Assembly (NCBI RefSeq): GCF_009649635.1
Contig: NZ_WJII01000001.1
Location: 496,001-560,000, forward strand
Source of the DNA: Microbacterium sp. SYP-A9085
GTDB taxonomy: Bacteria; Actinomycetota; Actinomycetes; Actinomycetales; Microbacteriaceae
Direction: 5' to 3'
Length of the DNA: 64,000 nt
Below are positions 18,101 through 25,316 of the stretch, piece by piece; position 1 is the first letter of the stretch, and every line of letters starts with the position of its first letter. The notes beneath the pieces were generated by a model. The model made no database searches. It saw only the letters and a list, made by a program, of their open reading frames with translations, and was not told where the DNA came from. The translations under genes were made by a program, and so were the position numbers.

Positions 18101-20480
18101 TGTCGGTGGGGAATGTCCCGGGGTCGCCGTACACGCCGGGGTTCGCCGCACCGACGCCGCTGGGCACCGTGACCGGCGTACTCGGGCGCGCTTTGTACGG
18201 CCAGTAGAGGGGATCGGCGGCATAGCCGCCGTTGGGCGCGGTGTAGGACACCGTGTACTTCGCTCCGGCGTCCACCGCGATCGGCGCGGCGAACTTCGCC
18301 GTCTGCCAGCCGGTCGCCGTCTCACCGGTGAACGTCACGGTGCCCAGACGCGCCCCCGTGCTGCTCCACAGCGAGCCGACGTGGGTGCCGGTGTTGCGCG
18401 TCCCCTTGTAGAAGCGCACGCCGGTGATGAAGCCGTCCGTATCCGGCACGAACCGCAGTCCCAGTTCGACGGACGACGTGTCGCTGACCGTCGGCGTCGT
18501 GGGCACGGTGGCGCCGAACACCGAGGCGCTCCCGGTCACGGCGACGGTCCGCGACGTTCCGGCCGCCGCGTAGTTCGCGCTGTCGTCGATCGCGCGCGCG
18601 ATGATCGACGCGGTGCCGGTGCCCTGCTGGATGTACGTGTAGCTCCACGCCGTCGTGCCCGTGGCGGGGTGCCAGGTGGTTCCGCCGTCCGTGGACACTT
18701 CGACACCGGCGACGACTCCGCCGCCATCGGATGCCGTCCCGGTGACCGTCACGGAGGTGCCGTTCGCTATCGACGCTCCGGCGGCGGGGCTGGTGATCTG
18801 GGTGGTCGGTGCTGTCGTGTCGCTGCTCTTGGCCGTGGCGACGAGGCCGCTCATGAGGGTGGTCGGCTGGGCGCCCATGTCCGCGAACATGTTGACCTGG
18901 GCCTGCTGCATCCGCACATCGGCGGGTGCGCCGTTGCCGTCGTGGGTCTGGTCGAGGCCCCACGCCCACTGGATGGTGCCCGCGCCGAACACGAGAGCGC
19001 CGCTGGCCGCCCGGTACAGCGTGACGTGATGCTGCGTCGTGCCGGGAACCACCACGCTGCCGTAGTCGGTCAGATACTGCGGTGTGGACCCCACGGTCGT
19101 GGAGAGCCGGACGAGGCCCGCCGGCCGGAATCCGTTGTCGACATCCTCATCGGACTCGTAGCCGACGGTGTGCGCGGCGAGCGCCTGCGACGTGCCGGCG
19201 GCGAGGGAGGTCAGCGACGTGTTGCGCCACAGTCGCGTCTTGCCTTCCGCACTGCTGACGGTGACCGGAAGGTCCGTGTCGTTGCTCATGTACATGGTGC
19301 CGGTGAGCCCGTTCTCGGGCATCGTGCCGCCGTTGGCGGCCGTCGCGAATCGGGGATCGCGCCACGTGCCGGTCCACTCCGGCGTGGAGGTGTCGATCTT
19401 GCCGCCGTTCGGGTTGGCGGAGTTGCCCCACGTCTCCTTGTACGACACCAGGGTGCGGTAGGGCGTGCTGGTGCCGCTGGCCGAGGATGCCTCGTAGCGG
19501 GTGTGCCAGTAGATCTCGTTGCCGGAGAGGAACTGCAGGTTCACACCGGCATCCCGTGCGGCCGTCACGTTCGTGCGCTGCGCCGCCGACCAGTATTCGT
19601 CATGGCCGACGGACAGGAAGACCTTGTGATTGAGCAGCTGCGCTCCGTACCGGTCGCTGTCGACGCCGGCCATGTAGCTCACGTCGTAGCCGTTGCGCTC
19701 GAGGAAGCGCACCATGGCGAACTCGCTGCTGAAGTAGAAGTCGCGCCCATTCGTGTTGCCGCGCGTGGCGAACGGACGGTTGTAGCTGATCTTGTAGGCG
19801 CGGCCGTTCGCGGCGCCCTGATAGAAGTCCGACCCGCCGTACGTGTTGTACGCCTGCCACGTGGGATCGGAGGTCTGGAAGACGATGTCCGAGTGATTCC
19901 CGTCATTGCGGACGATGAAGATGATGTGGCTGTCATCGCCGTTGTCGTTGCGGGTGAGCTTGGCGATGTAGACGCCCGACACCGCGGTGGACGGCACGGT
20001 CCAGGACGCCGACACGCCCCAGTTGCCGCAGTCGTAGAGTTCGGTGGTGGTGTCCGAGATGCACTGCGGCTGGCGCTGCGGCAGGGGTGCCGTGACGGGG
20101 ACCGATGTGATGTACCGGGCACCCAGTCCCTGGTACCACCCGGTGCGGTAGATGTCGATCTTGTACGACGTCGCGCTCGTGTCGATCTTGAAGTCGATGC
20201 GGCTGCCCGCGTTCACGCTGATGTCGGTGGCGAAGCCCTGGATGTCGGCGTCGCCGGCACCGTCGATGTCCCAGATGCTGGGATCGGTGCCCGGCTTCGA
20301 GTTCTCGCAGGCGATCGGGTTGATGGTCGCCCCGCACGAACTGCCGCCGTCGGCCATGACCGCGGTCGGCACGTCGACGACGATGAGCGCACTCGCGACG
20401 ACGGCGAGAACCGCCCCCACGGTGATGGCGCGCCAACCGCGCCGTTGCGTGCCGAGACGCCGTTCCCCAGTTTTCAGCAT
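15165..20480 (-). CDS. Giant secreted protein: DMFase-beta-like domain, Ig-like domains and five DUF4082 repeats
   Basis: 1771-residue exported protein. A basic start and hydrophobic signal segment (about 18-36, possible cleavage near 'AVMA', 43) precede a region of about 60-530 resembling the N,N-dimethylformamidase beta-subunit-type domain ('ENSKPGTDPSIWDI', 'IYRTGWYQGLGAR', 'LSVGHDEYWSAAQR', 'FLSGNEIYWHTRY'). Next are an Ig-like domain (about 560-645), then DUF4082 modules starting near residues 651, 925, 1182, 1343 and 1622, each with a 'R(F/Y)(Y/L)(K/R)G..NTGTH.G.LW' core. Big_5-like Ig domains lie around 850, 1100 and 1530. A Pro-Thr/Ser linker covers about 1497-1525. No sortase motif or C-terminal anchor is seen. 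First gene of the polysaccharide operon; probably a wall- or glycan-associated structural or binding protein. Confidence 0.85.
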   Translation of the reverse strand: MLKTGERRLGTQRRGWRAITVGAVLAVVASALIVVDVPTAVMADGGSSCGATINPIACENSKPGTDPSIWDIDGAGDADIQGFATDISVNAGSRIDFKIDTSATSYKIDIYRTGWYQGLGARYITSVPVTAPLPQRQPQCISDTTTELYDCGNWGVSASWTVPSTAVSGVYIAKLTRNDNGDDSHIIFIVRNDGNHSDIVFQTSDPTWQAYNTYGGSDFYQGAANGRAYKISYNRPFATRGNTNGRDFYFSSEFAMVRFLERNGYDVSYMAGVDSDRYGAQLLNHKVFLSVGHDEYWSAAQRTNVTAARDAGVNLQFLSGNEIYWHTRYEASSASGTSTPYRTLVSYKETWGNSANPNGGKIDTSTPEWTGTWRDPRFATAANGGTMPENGLTGTMYMSNDTDLPVTVSSAEGKTRLWRNTSLTSLAAGTSQALAAHTVGYESDEDVDNGFRPAGLVRLSTTVGSTPQYLTDYGSVVVPGTTQHHVTLYRAASGALVFGAGTIQWAWGLDQTHDGNGAPADVRMQQAQVNMFADMGAQPTTLMSGLVATAKSSDTTAPTTQITSPAAGASIANGTSVTVTGTASDGGGVVAGVEVSTDGGTTWHPATGTTAWSYTYIQQGTGTASIIARAIDDSANYAAAGTSRTVAVTGSASVFGATVPTTPTVSDTSSVELGLRFVPDTDGFITGVRFYKGTRNTGTHVGSLWSSTGARLGTVTFTGETATGWQTAKFAAPIAVDAGAKYTVSYTAPNGGYAADPLYWPYKARPSTPVTVPSGVGAANPGVYGDPGTFPTDTYQDGNYYVDVLFDKTDNSPLKIVSATPTPGSSSNLVSSPVVATLNRAPVASSVSVTVKTASGTAVAGTTTVDTTAKTIRFTPTAALDSSVTYTVTISAVDSAGVGFAAGGGVWSFSTAAQTLPDGTCPCSLYPDTSTPVIASAADTASVTLGVRFSSTLAGTITALRFYKGSANTGTHVGTLWSSSGTALASVTFTGESTQGWQTGVLSAPVSITAGTQYIASYTAPVGAYSVNAGAYNSSYTRGPLQVPANGAVYTYAGGFPNSTSTTDYGVDVVFQGAPTGPVVVSATPASGSVGVSTASPITVTFNSAVSAATFGVSSSGTQIAGSTAYSTDGKTVTFTPSAALPGGALIAVSVTGVTGANGVAGGPVSWSFQTAAAGSGSGPITFFGQQTITPTTATSDTTAVILGMSFTTSTSGEVSAIRFLKAPENTGTHIGWLWGAGSTPLATVTFQDETSSGWQRAVLDTPVTIDPGQTYTVSYLAPNGNYSYQSAGLASAVTSGPLSTVVGANGLYSYGTSGRPTSSWNSTNYFVDVEFTAGPATAPVATLFGTTAPDIASTSDTAAIEVGTTFTVAQSGSVTALRYYRGAGAAGATTGSLWSSGGSRLAQVTFSSSSTGWVRATLSTPVAVSPGQTYTVSYFAPGGGYAMTRNFFTSPVVNGDITGTNGVFVYGASGGFPTQSYQSSAYFADVEIAFGAAPDPSPSPSPSPTPTPTPTPTPTPTPTPTPTPALTATTPASGATGVDPAKAVTATLTNATSAAITVKTGTTTVAGTSSFNATTGVATFTPTAALGWTTTYTATVTANGAAVTGGTWSFTTMAKQDQVSLFPTGTPTAPNTSSTLAIQVATRFKATAPGVVTAIRFYKGSSNTGTHTGYLWRAGGTKLATVTFTGETASGWQTAVLSTPVRLTVGTEYRVGMYSTSKFYALTTNGLTAAVTNGPITTLATGGASSNSTSYPSTTSRNNYWVDIIFDPDN
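15903..15996 (-). repeat. Hexanucleotide-type repeat encoding a Pro-Thr/Pro-Ser linker
   Basis: About 90 bp of nearly perfect GTCGGC-type repeats (read on the + strand) encode alternating Pro-Thr, then Pro-Ser, dipeptides between a DUF4082 module and an Ig-like domain of the giant surface protein. Such tracts change length by slippage in multiples of 3 or 6 without breaking the frame. Confidence 0.85.
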
Positions 20481-20595
20481 GTCCCCAGTCCCCAGCCGGG
20501 GGGATCCCCACAGATCTCCCCAATTCTTCAAGACACCCACACCGACGCCCTGATTGCCCCAGCGGACGACGAGGATGAGTGTCTCCCCGCTGTGC

Positions 20596-20601
20596 AGTAT
20601 A
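20596..20601 (-). promoter_or_regulatory. Putative -10 box (TATACT) of the leftward polysaccharide operon
   Basis: On the minus strand TATACT follows a GTGGC sequence about 115 nt upstream of the giant surface-protein ATG and would give a 5' leader of roughly 105 nt. It is the best -10 match in the divergent region 20481-20688. No strong -35 is visible at 17-18 nt. Confidence 0.4.
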
Positions 20602-20654
20602 GCCACGGACGCCGATGTGCGGCAGTACCCATTTCGAAGTTCCCGCACGGTCCC

Positions 20655-20660
20655 TATGCT
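20655..20660 (+). promoter_or_regulatory. Putative -10 box (TATGCT) of the acetyltransferase gene
   Basis: TATGCT lies about 29 nt upstream of the GTG at 20689, with TTTCGA 18 nt further upstream as a weak -35 and a good SD, TGGAGG, at 20677-20682 inside the short leader. It is back to back with the leftward operon promoter. Confidence 0.4.
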
Positions 20661-20688
20661 GAGGGGCACCCATCCCTGGAGGTCCGCC

Positions 20689-21291
20689 GTGAGCATCGCC
20701 CCATCCGCCACCGTCCAGGCCACATCCGACATCGACGAGCACGCCGAGATCGGCGAGAACACGCGGGTCTGGCACCTCGCCCAGATCCGCGAAGGGGCGC
20801 GCGTGGGCGCCGACTGCAACATCGGCCGCGGGGCGTACGTCGGGCCGGATGTCGTGATCGGGGATGCCTGCAAGCTGCAGAACTACGCCCTGGTGTACGA
20901 GCCGGCGCGGCTCGGCGACGGCGTGTTCATCGGGCCGGCGGCGGTGCTGACCAACGACGAGTTCCCGCGTGCGGCGAACCCGGACGGGTCGCTCAAGTCG
21001 GCCGACGACTGGCATCCGGTCGGCGTGGTCATCGAGGACGGCGCGTCGATCGGCGCGCGCGCGGTGTGCATAGCCCCCGTGAGGATCGGGGCGTGGGCGC
21101 TGGTGGCCGCCGGCGCCGTCGTGACGAAGGACGTCCCGGCCCACGCACTCGTGGTGGGTGTCCCCGCCCGCCGGATCGGCTGGGTCGGCCGGGTGGGTCG
21201 GCCGCTCGAGCGGCGCGGCGACGAATGGGTGTGCCCGGACAGCGGTGAACGCTACCGCCAGGACGGGGAGACGCTGACGCTCATGCCGTGA
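20689..21291 (+). CDS. Left-handed beta-helix N-acetyltransferase (WlbB/WbpD-like)
   Basis: 200-residue hexapeptide-repeat acyltransferase. Repeats run from 'IDEHAEIGENTRVWHLAQIREGARVGADC' (about 14-42) to 'ARAVCIAPVRIGAWALVAAGAVVTKDVP' (about 125-150), followed by 'VVGVPARRIGWVGRVG' and a C-terminal segment 'WVCPDSGERYR'. The ending is characteristic of the WlbB/WbpD group that N-acetylates the 3-amino group of UDP-2-acetamido-3-amino-uronic acid. The SD TGGAGG, 6 nt before GTG, fixes the start; an upstream in-frame start lacks homology. It is divergent from the operon that holds the possible partner dehydrogenase and aminotransferase, and ends 10 nt from the convergent GT2-GtrA gene. Confidence 0.8.
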   Translation: MSIAPSATVQATSDIDEHAEIGENTRVWHLAQIREGARVGADCNIGRGAYVGPDVVIGDACKLQNYALVYEPARLGDGVFIGPAAVLTNDEFPRAANPDGSLKSADDWHPVGVVIEDGASIGARAVCIAPVRIGAWALVAAGAVVTKDVPAHALVVGVPARRIGWVGRVGRPLERRGDEWVCPDSGERYRQDGETLTLMP

Positions 21292-21301
21292 CGACGGGCT
21301 G

Positions 21302-22444
21302 TCACAGCTCGCCCGGGGACATGAGCTGCGCGTCGATCTCGTCGACGAGTTCGCGGGCGGCCGACGGTGCGCCGGCCCGCCGCGGGGCGTAGACCACGAG
21401 CGAGTGGAACATGAACCGCACGACGAACGCCACGATCAGCGTGATGGCCGCTGCTATCACGCTGGACAGATGCCACGTGTTCACCAGGAGCGCTATCACG
21501 GGGATCCGCACGATGGCCTCGACGTTGTTGAACGCGAACGACTTCGCGAAGCGGGTCCACGTGCCCGCGGCATCCGCCCGCATGTCTTGGAAGACGAACC
21601 GCTCCTGCAGCAGGAAGTTTCCGATGATCGTGACCTCGGAGCCGATGATGGCGGCCGGGATGTAATGCATCCCCAGCTCGGTCAGGGCCCACATGATGGC
21701 GAGGTTCGTCAGGGCGCCGAGCCCGCCGATGACCGCGAACAGCGACATCTTGCCGAACCGCAGGCCGGTCAGCTGGACGAGGAAGTTCACGCCCTGGCGC
21801 ACCGAGGCCTTCGACTCCCCGGCGAACCGGTCCGCGAACCGGAACGGGATCTCCGCCACCCGCAGGCTGCGGCGCGCGAGCATCTCCAGGAGGATCTTGA
21901 ACCCCCGCGGCCGCAGGCCGTCCAGGTCAACGCTGCGCCGGTCGACGAGGAAGAAGCCGGTCATCGGGTCGGACACGCCGCGCAGCCGGATCGGGAACAT
22001 GGCGCGGGTCAGCAGCGTCGACAGCTTCGAGACGAACACGCGGGTGCGGTCGGCCAGTCCCTGCGCCGAGCCGTCACCGATGTAGCGGGATGCCACGACG
22101 ATGTCGACATCCCCGGCCGCGTGCCGGGCCAGGAGCGCGGGGATGTCCTCCGGGGGATGCTGCAGGTCGCCGTCCATCACGAGGCAGAGATCGAATGCCG
22201 CCGCCTGCATCCCCGCCACGACCGCGCCGCCCAGGCCCGCGGTGGCGACATCCCGATGGATGAGCCGCACCGGCAGGGGCGCGGCGGTGGCGACCTCGCG
22301 CACGACGTCGGGCGTGGCATCCGTGCTGTCGTCCACGAACAGGATCTCGGCGTCCACGCCGCGCGTCGCCACGGCGATGCGACGCACGAGCTCGGCCACA
22401 TTGGGCGCCTCGTTGTACGTCGGGACGATGATCGACAGCTGCAT
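21302..22444 (-). CDS. GT2 glycosyltransferase fused to a GtrA-like membrane domain
   Basis: 380 residues. The N-terminal GT-A domain (about 1-230) is dolichyl-phosphate-mannose-synthase-like: 'LSIIVPTYNEAPNVAELV', 'ILFVDDSTDAT', 'VMDGDLQHPPE' (metal-binding DxD) and 'SRYIGDGSAQG', 'RGFKILLEML'. The C-terminal part (about 250-365) has four hydrophobic helices with 'FAVIGGLGALTNLAIMW' and 'NFLLQERFVF', the GtrA signature. Such enzymes make a polyprenyl-phosphate-sugar at the inner face, and the GtrA part is thought to help flip it. ATG at 22444 is chosen for the family start and GGAAG upstream. Possibly decorates the polymer or wall glycan after export. Confidence 0.85.
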   Translation of the reverse strand: MQLSIIVPTYNEAPNVAELVRRIAVATRGVDAEILFVDDSTDATPDVVREVATAAPLPVRLIHRDVATAGLGGAVVAGMQAAAFDLCLVMDGDLQHPPEDIPALLARHAAGDVDIVVASRYIGDGSAQGLADRTRVFVSKLSTLLTRAMFPIRLRGVSDPMTGFFLVDRRSVDLDGLRPRGFKILLEMLARRSLRVAEIPFRFADRFAGESKASVRQGVNFLVQLTGLRFGKMSLFAVIGGLGALTNLAIMWALTELGMHYIPAAIIGSEVTIIGNFLLQERFVFQDMRADAAGTWTRFAKSFAFNNVEAIVRIPVIALLVNTWHLSSVIAAAITLIVAFVVRFMFHSLVVYAPRRAGAPSAARELVDEIDAQLMSPGEL

Positions 22445-22576
22445 GGGTCTTCCGGTTCTGCGGCGGGCGCGGTGGCTCCATCGTCCCATGCGCGCCTGGA
22501 CATCTCCCGGTCTGCGGACAACTGCATAGCGGATCCGGAGGGACCGCCCCGTCTGCGGGCGGCGACGCGTGTCCCG

Positions 22577-22582
22577 TAATGT
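22577..22582 (+). promoter_or_regulatory. Leaderless-type -10 box (TAATGT)
   Basis: TAATGT ends 7 nt before the ATG at 22590, and no Shine-Dalgarno is present. That spacing puts the transcription start on or next to the A of ATG, the usual actinobacterial leaderless arrangement. Confidence 0.5.
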
Positions 22583-22589
22583 GCTGACC

Positions 22590-23906
22590 ATGCGAATCTC
22601 CGTGATCGGATGCGGCTACCTGGGGGCGGTCCATGCGGCCGCGCTCGCGACACTGGGCCACGACGTGGTGGGGGTGGATGTCGATCCGGTCAAGCTGGCG
22701 GCGCTCCGACGCGGGGAGGCGCCGTTCTTCGAACCCGGCCTTCCGGAACTGCTGGTGGAGGCCGGCGCCACCGGGCGGCTGACCTTCACGGACGACATCT
22801 CGGCGGTGCGGGGCGCCCGCGTGCACTTCATCACGGTGGGCACGCCGCAGCTGAAGGGCTCGAACGCGGCCGACCTGCGGTACGTGGATGCGGCGTTCGA
22901 CCAGCTGCTGCCGCAGCTGTCGGCGGGGGATGTCGTGGTGGGCAAATCCACGGTGCCGGTGGGCACGGCCGCGCGGCTCGCCGCGAAGGTCGCCGACGGC
23001 GGATCCGGCGCGGTGCTGGCCTGGAACCCGGAGTTCCTGCGCGAGGGCTTCGCCGTGAAGGACTCGCTCACGCCGGATCGCCTGGTGTTCGGCCTCCCGC
23101 CGCGGCCGGAGGCGGCATCCACCGCCGAGACCGCGCTGCGCGAGGTGTACGCCGCCGCACTCGCCGACGACACCCCGCTCGTGCTCACCGACTATGCGAC
23201 GGCGGAGCTGGTCAAGGTATCGGCGAACGCGTTCCTCGCGACGAAGATCTCGTTCATCAACGCGATGGCGGAGATAGCGGAGACGACCGGCGCCGACGTC
23301 ACCCAGCTGGCCGACGCGATCGGCTTCGACGGCCGCATCGGGCGGCGGTTCCTCGGCGCCGGAGTCGGCTTCGGCGGCGGATGTCTGCCCAAGGACATCC
23401 GGGGGTTCATGGCGCGGGCGGAGGAGCTCGGACGCGGCGAGTCGGTGGCGTTCCTCAAGGAAGTGGATGCCATCAACCTGCGACGTCGCGCGAAGGTCGT
23501 CGACCACGTCGTCGACCTGCTGGACCACGAGCCGTACGGCAAGACCGTCGCTGTGCTCGGGCTGGCGTTCAAGCCGCACTCGGACGACGTGCGGGACTCG
23601 CCCGCCCTGGACGTGGCCGTGCGGCTGACGGGGCTCGGCGCGCGTGTCCGGGCCACCGATCCGGAGGCGATAGCGAACGCCCGCGCGCTGCACCCGCAGC
23701 TGGACTACCGTGCCTCGTTCGAGGAGGCGGTGGCGGGCGCCGACGTCATGGTGCTCGTCACCGAGTGGGACCAGTACCGTTACCTCGACCCGGACGCTGT
23801 CGCCCCGCTCGTGGCTGCGCGCAATGTCGTCGACGGGCGCAACAGCTACGACCCGGCGCGCTGGCGCGCGGCCGGCTGGACGTACCGCGGCCTTGGGCGC
23901 CCCTGA
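22590..23906 (+). CDS. UDP-glucose/UDP-GlcNAc 6-dehydrogenase family protein
   Basis: 438-residue NAD-dependent nucleotide-sugar dehydrogenase. N-terminal NAD motif 'ISVIGCGYLGAVHAA'; 'VGKSTVPVGTA', 'NPEFLREGFAVKDSLTPDRLVFG', 'LVKVSANAFLATKISFIN'; catalytic Cys in 'GFGGGCLPKDIRGF' (about residue 265); C-terminal 'VAVLGLAFKPHSDDVRDSPA'. It oxidises the 6-OH of a UDP-hexose twice to the uronic acid. Usual product would be UDP-glucuronate, but with the WlbA-, WlbC- and WlbB-like genes nearby UDP-GlcNAc is a possible substrate (inference). A leaderless-type promoter precedes it. Confidence 0.88.
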   Translation: MRISVIGCGYLGAVHAAALATLGHDVVGVDVDPVKLAALRRGEAPFFEPGLPELLVEAGATGRLTFTDDISAVRGARVHFITVGTPQLKGSNAADLRYVDAAFDQLLPQLSAGDVVVGKSTVPVGTAARLAAKVADGGSGAVLAWNPEFLREGFAVKDSLTPDRLVFGLPPRPEAASTAETALREVYAAALADDTPLVLTDYATAELVKVSANAFLATKISFINAMAEIAETTGADVTQLADAIGFDGRIGRRFLGAGVGFGGGCLPKDIRGFMARAEELGRGESVAFLKEVDAINLRRRAKVVDHVVDLLDHEPYGKTVAVLGLAFKPHSDDVRDSPALDVAVRLTGLGARVRATDPEAIANARALHPQLDYRASFEEAVAGADVMVLVTEWDQYRYLDPDAVAPLVAARNVVDGRNSYDPARWRAAGWTYRGLGRP

Positions 23907-23970
23907 CCCGGGTTCGGGGCGCGGCGGCGCGCTCGGCGCCCACCCAGCCGGGCTCCGCGAGAATGGAGGC

Positions 23971-24231
23971 ATGACGACCTCTACGACCCGCATCACGATG
24001 TTCGGCGCCGACTGGTGCCGCGATTGCCGCCGCACCAAGACCCAGCTCGACGAGTTGGGCATCGACTACGACTACATCGACCTCGTCGCCGACCCTGCGG
24101 CCGCGGATGTCGCCAAGGAGATCTCGGGCCGCACGAACATCCCCGTGGTGGTCTACCCGGACGCGAGCCACCAGGTCGAGCCCTCGAACGCCGACGTGGA
24201 CGCGAAGCTCCGCGAGCTCGCCCTCATCTGA
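23971..24231 (+). CDS. Mycoredoxin/glutaredoxin-family protein
   Basis: 86-residue thioredoxin-fold protein with the redox motif 'WCRDC' (about residues 15-19), the cis-Pro region 'TNIPVVVYPD' and a final amphipathic helix. Actinobacterial mycoredoxins of this size reduce mycothiol-mixed disulfides on proteins in the cytoplasm. SD TGGAGG directly upstream supports ATG 23971. It follows the nucleotide-sugar dehydrogenase by 64 bp in the same direction and may be co-transcribed, though the functions look unrelated. Confidence 0.85.
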   Translation: MTTSTTRITMFGADWCRDCRRTKTQLDELGIDYDYIDLVADPAAADVAKEISGRTNIPVVVYPDASHQVEPSNADVDAKLRELALI

Positions 24232-24256
24232 GTCGCGCCGGCGCGCGCCGCGCGCG

Positions 24257-24376
24257 ACGTGTCACACAACCTGCGGGTTGCGTCACCGACATCCCGCACC
24301 GTGTGCGACGCGGTGCTGGGGATGTCGCAGCACCTGCGGCTTCGGTGCCCCGGATGCCGCATCTTGTGCGACACGT
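24257..24376. repeat. Nested palindromic intergenic element (REP-like or terminator)
   Basis: Outer arms ACGTGTCACACAA (24257-24269) and TTGTGCGACACGT (24364-24376) are inverted with one mismatch. Inside are GACATCCC/GGGATGTC (24288-24295, 24319-24326) and GCACCG/CGGTGC (24296-24301, 24311-24316), all perfect, plus two CCTGCGG words. The RNA could fold into a long compound hairpin. It lies after the mycoredoxin gene and before the kynurenine operon. There is no U-run, so it may be a dispersed REP-type element rather than a simple terminator. Confidence 0.7.
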
Positions 24377-24441
24377 GAGGGCGGCGCCGTCCGCGCCGTC
24401 GCGCCGGGATCGAGTCGGCGATCACGCCGCAGACCGCGCTC

Positions 24442-24447
24442 TAGAGT
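24442..24447 (+). promoter_or_regulatory. Leaderless-type -10 box (TAGAGT) of the kynurenine operon
   Basis: TAGAGT lies exactly 6 nt before the GTG at 24454, and no convincing SD is present. This predicts a leaderless mRNA for the tryptophan 2,3-dioxygenase gene and so for the operon. Confidence 0.5.
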
Positions 24448-24453
24448 GGACAC

Positions 24454-25314
24454 GTGGACGACGGAGTCGAGCGGAACACCCGGACGATCGAAGACACGGT
24501 GGTCACCGACTTCGAAGATCGCATGAGCTATGGCGGATATCTCGAGCTGCACACCCTGCTGTCGGCGCAGCATCCCCTGAGCTCCCCCGAGCATCACGAC
24601 GAGCTGCTGTTCATCGTGCAGCACCAGACCACGGAGCTGTGGCTGAAGCTGATCCTCCACGAGCTCGCGGCGGCGTGCGCCCACCTCCGGGACGACGAGC
24701 TCGCACAGGCGCTGAAGTGCGTCGCGCGGGTCAAGCACATCCAGAAGACGATCACCGACCAGTGGTCGGTGCTGGCCACGCTCACCCCCGCCGAATACGC
24801 GGAGTTCCGCGGCATCCTCGGCAACGCCAGCGGGTTCCAATCCGCCCAGTACCGGGCCGTCGAATTCATGCTCGGCAACAAGCACGCCGGGATGCTGCGG
24901 GTCTTCGCCGCGGATCCCGACAGCCTCGCTCTCGTGCGCACTGCGCTGGAGGCGCCCAGCCTGTACGACGAGTTCCTCCGACTGCTGGCCCGCAAGGGCT
25001 ACGCGATCCCCGCCGGTGTGCTCGAGCGCGATGTCACGAAGGCCTGGGAGTTCACGCCGGAGCTGGTGCCGGTCTTCGCCGGGATCTACGCCGACACCGC
25101 CGCGCACTGGGGCGCGTATGAGACGTGCGAGGAGCTCGTCGACCTGGAGGACAACTTCCAGCTGTGGCGATTCCGCCACTTGAAGACGGTCGAGCGGATC
25201 ATCGGCTACAAGCGCGGCACCGGCGGGTCCAGCGGCGTTTCCTTCCTGAAGCGGGCGCTCGACCTCACGTTCTTCCCCGAGCTGTACGCCGTCCGCACCG
25301 AGATCGGAGCCTGA
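24454..25314 (+). CDS. kynA: Tryptophan 2,3-dioxygenase
   Basis: 286-residue haem dioxygenase that opens the indole ring of L-tryptophan to give N-formylkynurenine, the first step of the kynurenine pathway. Seen: '[18 protein letters not shown]' (substrate-pocket region), '[22 protein letters not shown]', '[15 protein letters not shown]', and near the C-terminus '[22 protein letters not shown]', containing the haem-ligand His and the substrate-binding loop. Length and motif order match the bacterial family. GTG start with a leaderless-type -10. The next gene begins 2 nt after its stop. Confidence 0.95.
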   Translation: MDDGVERNTRTIEDTVVTDFEDRMSYGGYLELHTLLSAQHPLSSPEHHDELLFIVQHQTTELWLKLILHELAAACAHLRDDELAQALKCVARVKHIQKTITDQWSVLATLTPAEYAEFRGILGNASGFQSAQYRAVEFMLGNKHAGMLRVFAADPDSLALVRTALEAPSLYDEFLRLLARKGYAIPAGVLERDVTKAWEFTPELVPVFAGIYADTAAHWGAYETCEELVDLEDNFQLWRFRHLKTVERIIGYKRGTGGSSGVSFLKRALDLTFFPELYAVRTEIGA

Positions 25315-25316
25315 GG

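Noticed and set aside
14433..21248. 2271-codon open frame on the plus strand across the polysaccharide operon
   Set aside because: It is antisense to five or more well-supported genes and its translation is Arg/Gly/His-rich low complexity, typical of shadow frames in high-GC DNA. Only its tail overlaps a real gene, in another frame.
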